The translations under genes and the position numbers were made by a program. From contig JAJYOU010000013.1 in NCBI GenBank assembly GCA_021795965.1, forward strand, positions 1 through 64,000: DNA of 64,000 bases, read 5' to 3'. The stretch's first letter is position 1. Every line of letters begins with the position of its first letter. This DNA comes from Chloroflexota bacterium. GTDB lineage: Bacteria; Chloroflexota; Anaerolineae; Anaerolineales; Villigracilaceae. Below the pieces are notes generated by a model. It saw nothing but the letters and a program-made list of their open reading frames with translations, was not told the origin of the DNA and made no database searches. Of this stretch, positions 61,999 through 64,000 are shown piece by piece.

Positions 61999-64000
61999 AT
62001 GAACTCTAAATCATATTCACGCTGGGATTGGTTCTCGGCGATGTTATTAATCTTTATAGTCTTTTCAGTGTCTGTCCGGTTGAATACGACGCATTGGACA
62101 GCGGATCTTGGCTATGTCGAATCCATGGCTGTGCTGGGTACGATTTTAGGATTGGCAGTGGGTGTCAGTCATTTTAAGAAGAGCACCCAGGGCTGGTTGG
62201 TTTTTTTTTACACGATTGCAATTGTGCCAGCGAATTTAAGCCGGATCATTTCTGGAGAGAACACGCAATTGGGACAGATGACCAGTCTCCTGGGGCGGTT
62301 GTATGTCTCTTTTTCGCTTTTGTTCACCGGCAAACCTGTTCCCGATTCCATCTTTTTTGTGTCCCAAATGGCAGTAATATTTTGGCTGGTGGGCCTGGTC
62401 AGCGGTATCAACCTGATGAGAACCCGCTCAATTTTACAGATCTTACTGCCATCGCTGCTGCCGCTTCTTTTGATCCAATATTATGATGGCTACCAACCTG
62501 AACGGATCTGGAGTGTTGCCCTGTATTTTTTCCTTGGATTGATGCTGGCGGGGCGAATTAATCTTTTGAATTCACGGACTCGCTGGGCAGAAGGTCATGT
62601 AATTGTTGGGAGCGATCCAGAGTTCGATTTAAACCGGAATATCTTTACGACGGCAGCCATCCTCATTCTGCTGGCGTGGTTACTACCCGCCCCATCCGCA
62701 GTGATTCCGGCAGCTGCAAAAGCCTGGCAGGGAATCAGCGCACCATTACAAAACCTGAATCACCGGTGGAATGACATATTCGCAGCCCTGCAATCAGGCA
62801 GGCCTATCCCCTCGGGCGAATTTTATGGGGCAGCAATGGGTTTGGGGCGCACCGCAGGCAAAGGCGAATCAACCCTCTTCAGTGTGCACGCACCAACACC
62901 AAATCTTCCCCGCCAATACTGGCGTATGCGAGTTTATGATACGTATCAAAAAGGAGTCTGGCAGAATAACCAGGTTGAAACCGAACCATTTGACCCGGCA
63001 AACGATATCCTGACGCCGGCCGGGTTTTTGCCGGATCCCCCGATGTTGTTCACTTTTAGCTGGGCTTCAAATCCCAGCGGGGTCCTGATCACCCCCCTCG
63101 TGCCTGTCTGGGCTAGCAGGAAGGGATCAATCCAGGTCAGCAGCACAGCGGTTGGAGCAGCAGACCCCCTGAGCTGGTATGTATCCCGGCAAATTCAGCC
63201 TGGCGATAGCTATAGCGTGCGAGCTTATGTCCTGAATCCCACGCAGAAACAATTGAGAGAAACAGGTGAGATACCCGATTGGATCAGGAATAGATATCTA
63301 CAAGTTCCGCAGGAAATTGCTGAATCCTACCGGCAGCTGGCGAATCAAATCACCAGCCTTGCCCCAACCAATTTCGATAAAGCTGAGGCGGTCACCAGTT
63401 ATTTGCGGAATACCATTCAGTACAGCGAAACCATCCCGGCTCCACCGCTTGATGTTGATCCGATGGAATGGTTTTTATTTGAGCACAAAGCCGGTTTCTG
63501 TAATTACTTCGCCAGCGCTGACGTGCTGTTGTTAAGATCTGTTGGAATCCCTGCCCGGCTTGCGGTCGGCTTTGCAGAAGGGGATCCACGCCCAAATAAC
63601 ATGTTTTTGGTGAGAGGGCAGGATATTCATGCCTGGCCGGAGGTTTATTTTCCCAATTCAGGTTGGGTTCAGTTTGAGCCGACCACGAGTCAAAATGTAA
63701 TTCTCCGGCCGTCTGGTGAGACTGGAAATTCGGCGGCGAACCCTAATTTTTCAAGCAGGAGAGAGAAAGACAGCGAAAACAATCCCGCCGCCAATCCAGG
63801 GAAGGATAATTCGGGGGTTGAGAATGCCTGGAATGTGCAATTGTTGCGCTGGGGATGGTGGCTGGCTGGTTTGCTGGGGCTGACCCTGCTGGGTTACTGG
63901 ATCTGGAAAATGCAGAGCCGTGAATCTTTTTCTCAAAGAGTGCCGAATGGTTTGAAGACGATGTTCGCTTTACTTTCCCTGAAAAATCCAACCTGGCTGG
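61999..64000 (+). CDS. TgpA-type membrane transglutaminase-like protein (C-terminus cut by window edge)
   Basis: The visible 667 codons encode five or six N-terminal membrane helices (residues ~10-165 and one near 215-230), an extracytoplasmic region, and a transglutaminase core: AGFCNYFASADVLLLRSVG (catalytic Cys), GQDIHAWPEVYFP (His) and WVQFEPTTS (acid position Glu). A further helix follows near residue 615 (WGWWLAGLLGLTLLGYW). This is the DUF3488/TgpA layout; the substrate is unknown. The first ATG is at 61996; 61999 fits a leaderless start better. The frame is open to the window end. Confidence 0.9.
   Translation, partial: MNSKSYSRWDWFSAMLLIFIVFSVSVRLNTTHWTADLGYVESMAVLGTILGLAVGVSHFKKSTQGWLVFFYTIAIVPANLSRIISGENTQLGQMTSLLGRLYVSFSLLFTGKPVPDSIFFVSQMAVIFWLVGLVSGINLMRTRSILQILLPSLLPLLLIQYYDGYQPERIWSVALYFFLGLMLAGRINLLNSRTRWAEGHVIVGSDPEFDLNRNIFTTAAILILLAWLLPAPSAVIPAAAKAWQGISAPLQNLNHRWNDIFAALQSGRPIPSGEFYGAAMGLGRTAGKGESTLFSVHAPTPNLPRQYWRMRVYDTYQKGVWQNNQVETEPFDPANDILTPAGFLPDPPMLFTFSWASNPSGVLITPLVPVWASRKGSIQVSSTAVGAADPLSWYVSRQIQPGDSYSVRAYVLNPTQKQLRETGEIPDWIRNRYLQVPQEIAESYRQLANQITSLAPTNFDKAEAVTSYLRNTIQYSETIPAPPLDVDPMEWFLFEHKAGFCNYFASADVLLLRSVGIPARLAVGFAEGDPRPNNMFLVRGQDIHAWPEVYFPNSGWVQFEPTTSQNVILRPSGETGNSAANPNFSSRREKDSENNPAANPGKDNSGVENAWNVQLLRWGWWLAGLLGLTLLGYWIWKMQSRESFSQRVPNGLKTMFALLSLKNPTWL

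Overview
The window reads as one continuous chromosomal segment of a bacterium, most likely Chloroflexota, class Anaerolineae. This is an inference from style: moderately GC-rich DNA, cell-surface proteins with long Pro/Thr-rich linkers, a bifunctional penicillin-binding protein with a Pro/Thr-rich tail, a NurA/HerA pair, a kinase fused to a TolB-like propeller, and several genes whose -10 box lies only a few bases before the ATG. I see no insertion sequence, prophage, CRISPR array, tRNA or rRNA.

Layout. 1-3116: a truncated secreted reprolysin-like metalloprotease, a lipoprotein resembling that protease's propeptide, and a VIT/CCC1 iron/manganese transporter. 3241-18677: a surface-polysaccharide locus. 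One GT4 glycosyltransferase lies on the plus strand. The other 14 genes form a minus-strand operon running from a MarR/EPS-type regulator (18677) to a GT2 glycosyltransferase (4394). It holds two NDP-sugar epimerase-type genes (one a GDP-fucose synthase), a Wzm/Wzt-type ABC exporter, a KpsS-like transferase, a methyltransferase, a UDP-GlcNAc 4,6-dehydratase, an RmlD-like reductase, a NeuB-type synthase, an SpsF-type cytidylyltransferase and further transferases. 18779-22140: a hybrid histidine kinase and a degenerate kinase-receiver protein directly upstream of that operon.

22399-25536: a sugar ABC importer (binding protein and two permeases, no ATPase). 25580-32969: mixed housekeeping genes (GIY-YIG protein, TyrA-like dehydrogenase, EamA half-transporter, Ogt, Era, YhhN, YitT, beta-hydroxyacid dehydrogenase, SIMPL lipoprotein). 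33100-36588: a compact operon of NurA nuclease, an unnamed HAS-barrel-like protein and HerA ATPase. 36723-42578: SUOX-like oxidoreductase, HtrA protease, CbpA-like DnaJ, LOG-family protein, aldo/keto reductase, AMMECR1 and a flavin reductase.

42753-46113: a cell-wall cluster (amidase, L,D-transpeptidase, LURP-one-like protein, unknown protein). 46273-55137: a receiver-GAF protein, a polyprenol-phosphate-type glycosyltransferase, an apparently inactivated DNA-methyltransferase-like protein, a class A PBP, MaoC, a DUF6504-like protein and an enoyl-CoA hydratase. 55325-64000: DnaE, a Ser/Thr kinase-propeller protein and a truncated TgpA-type transglutaminase.

The points most worth a second look are the NurA / HAS-barrel / HerA operon, the free-standing propeptide-like lipoprotein beside its protease, the methyltransferase relic, the partial nonulosonate-type sugar pathway with its palindromic operator, the paired degenerate signalling proteins, the recurrent leaderless promoters, and two exact DnaA-box 9-mers inside a sugar-reductase gene.
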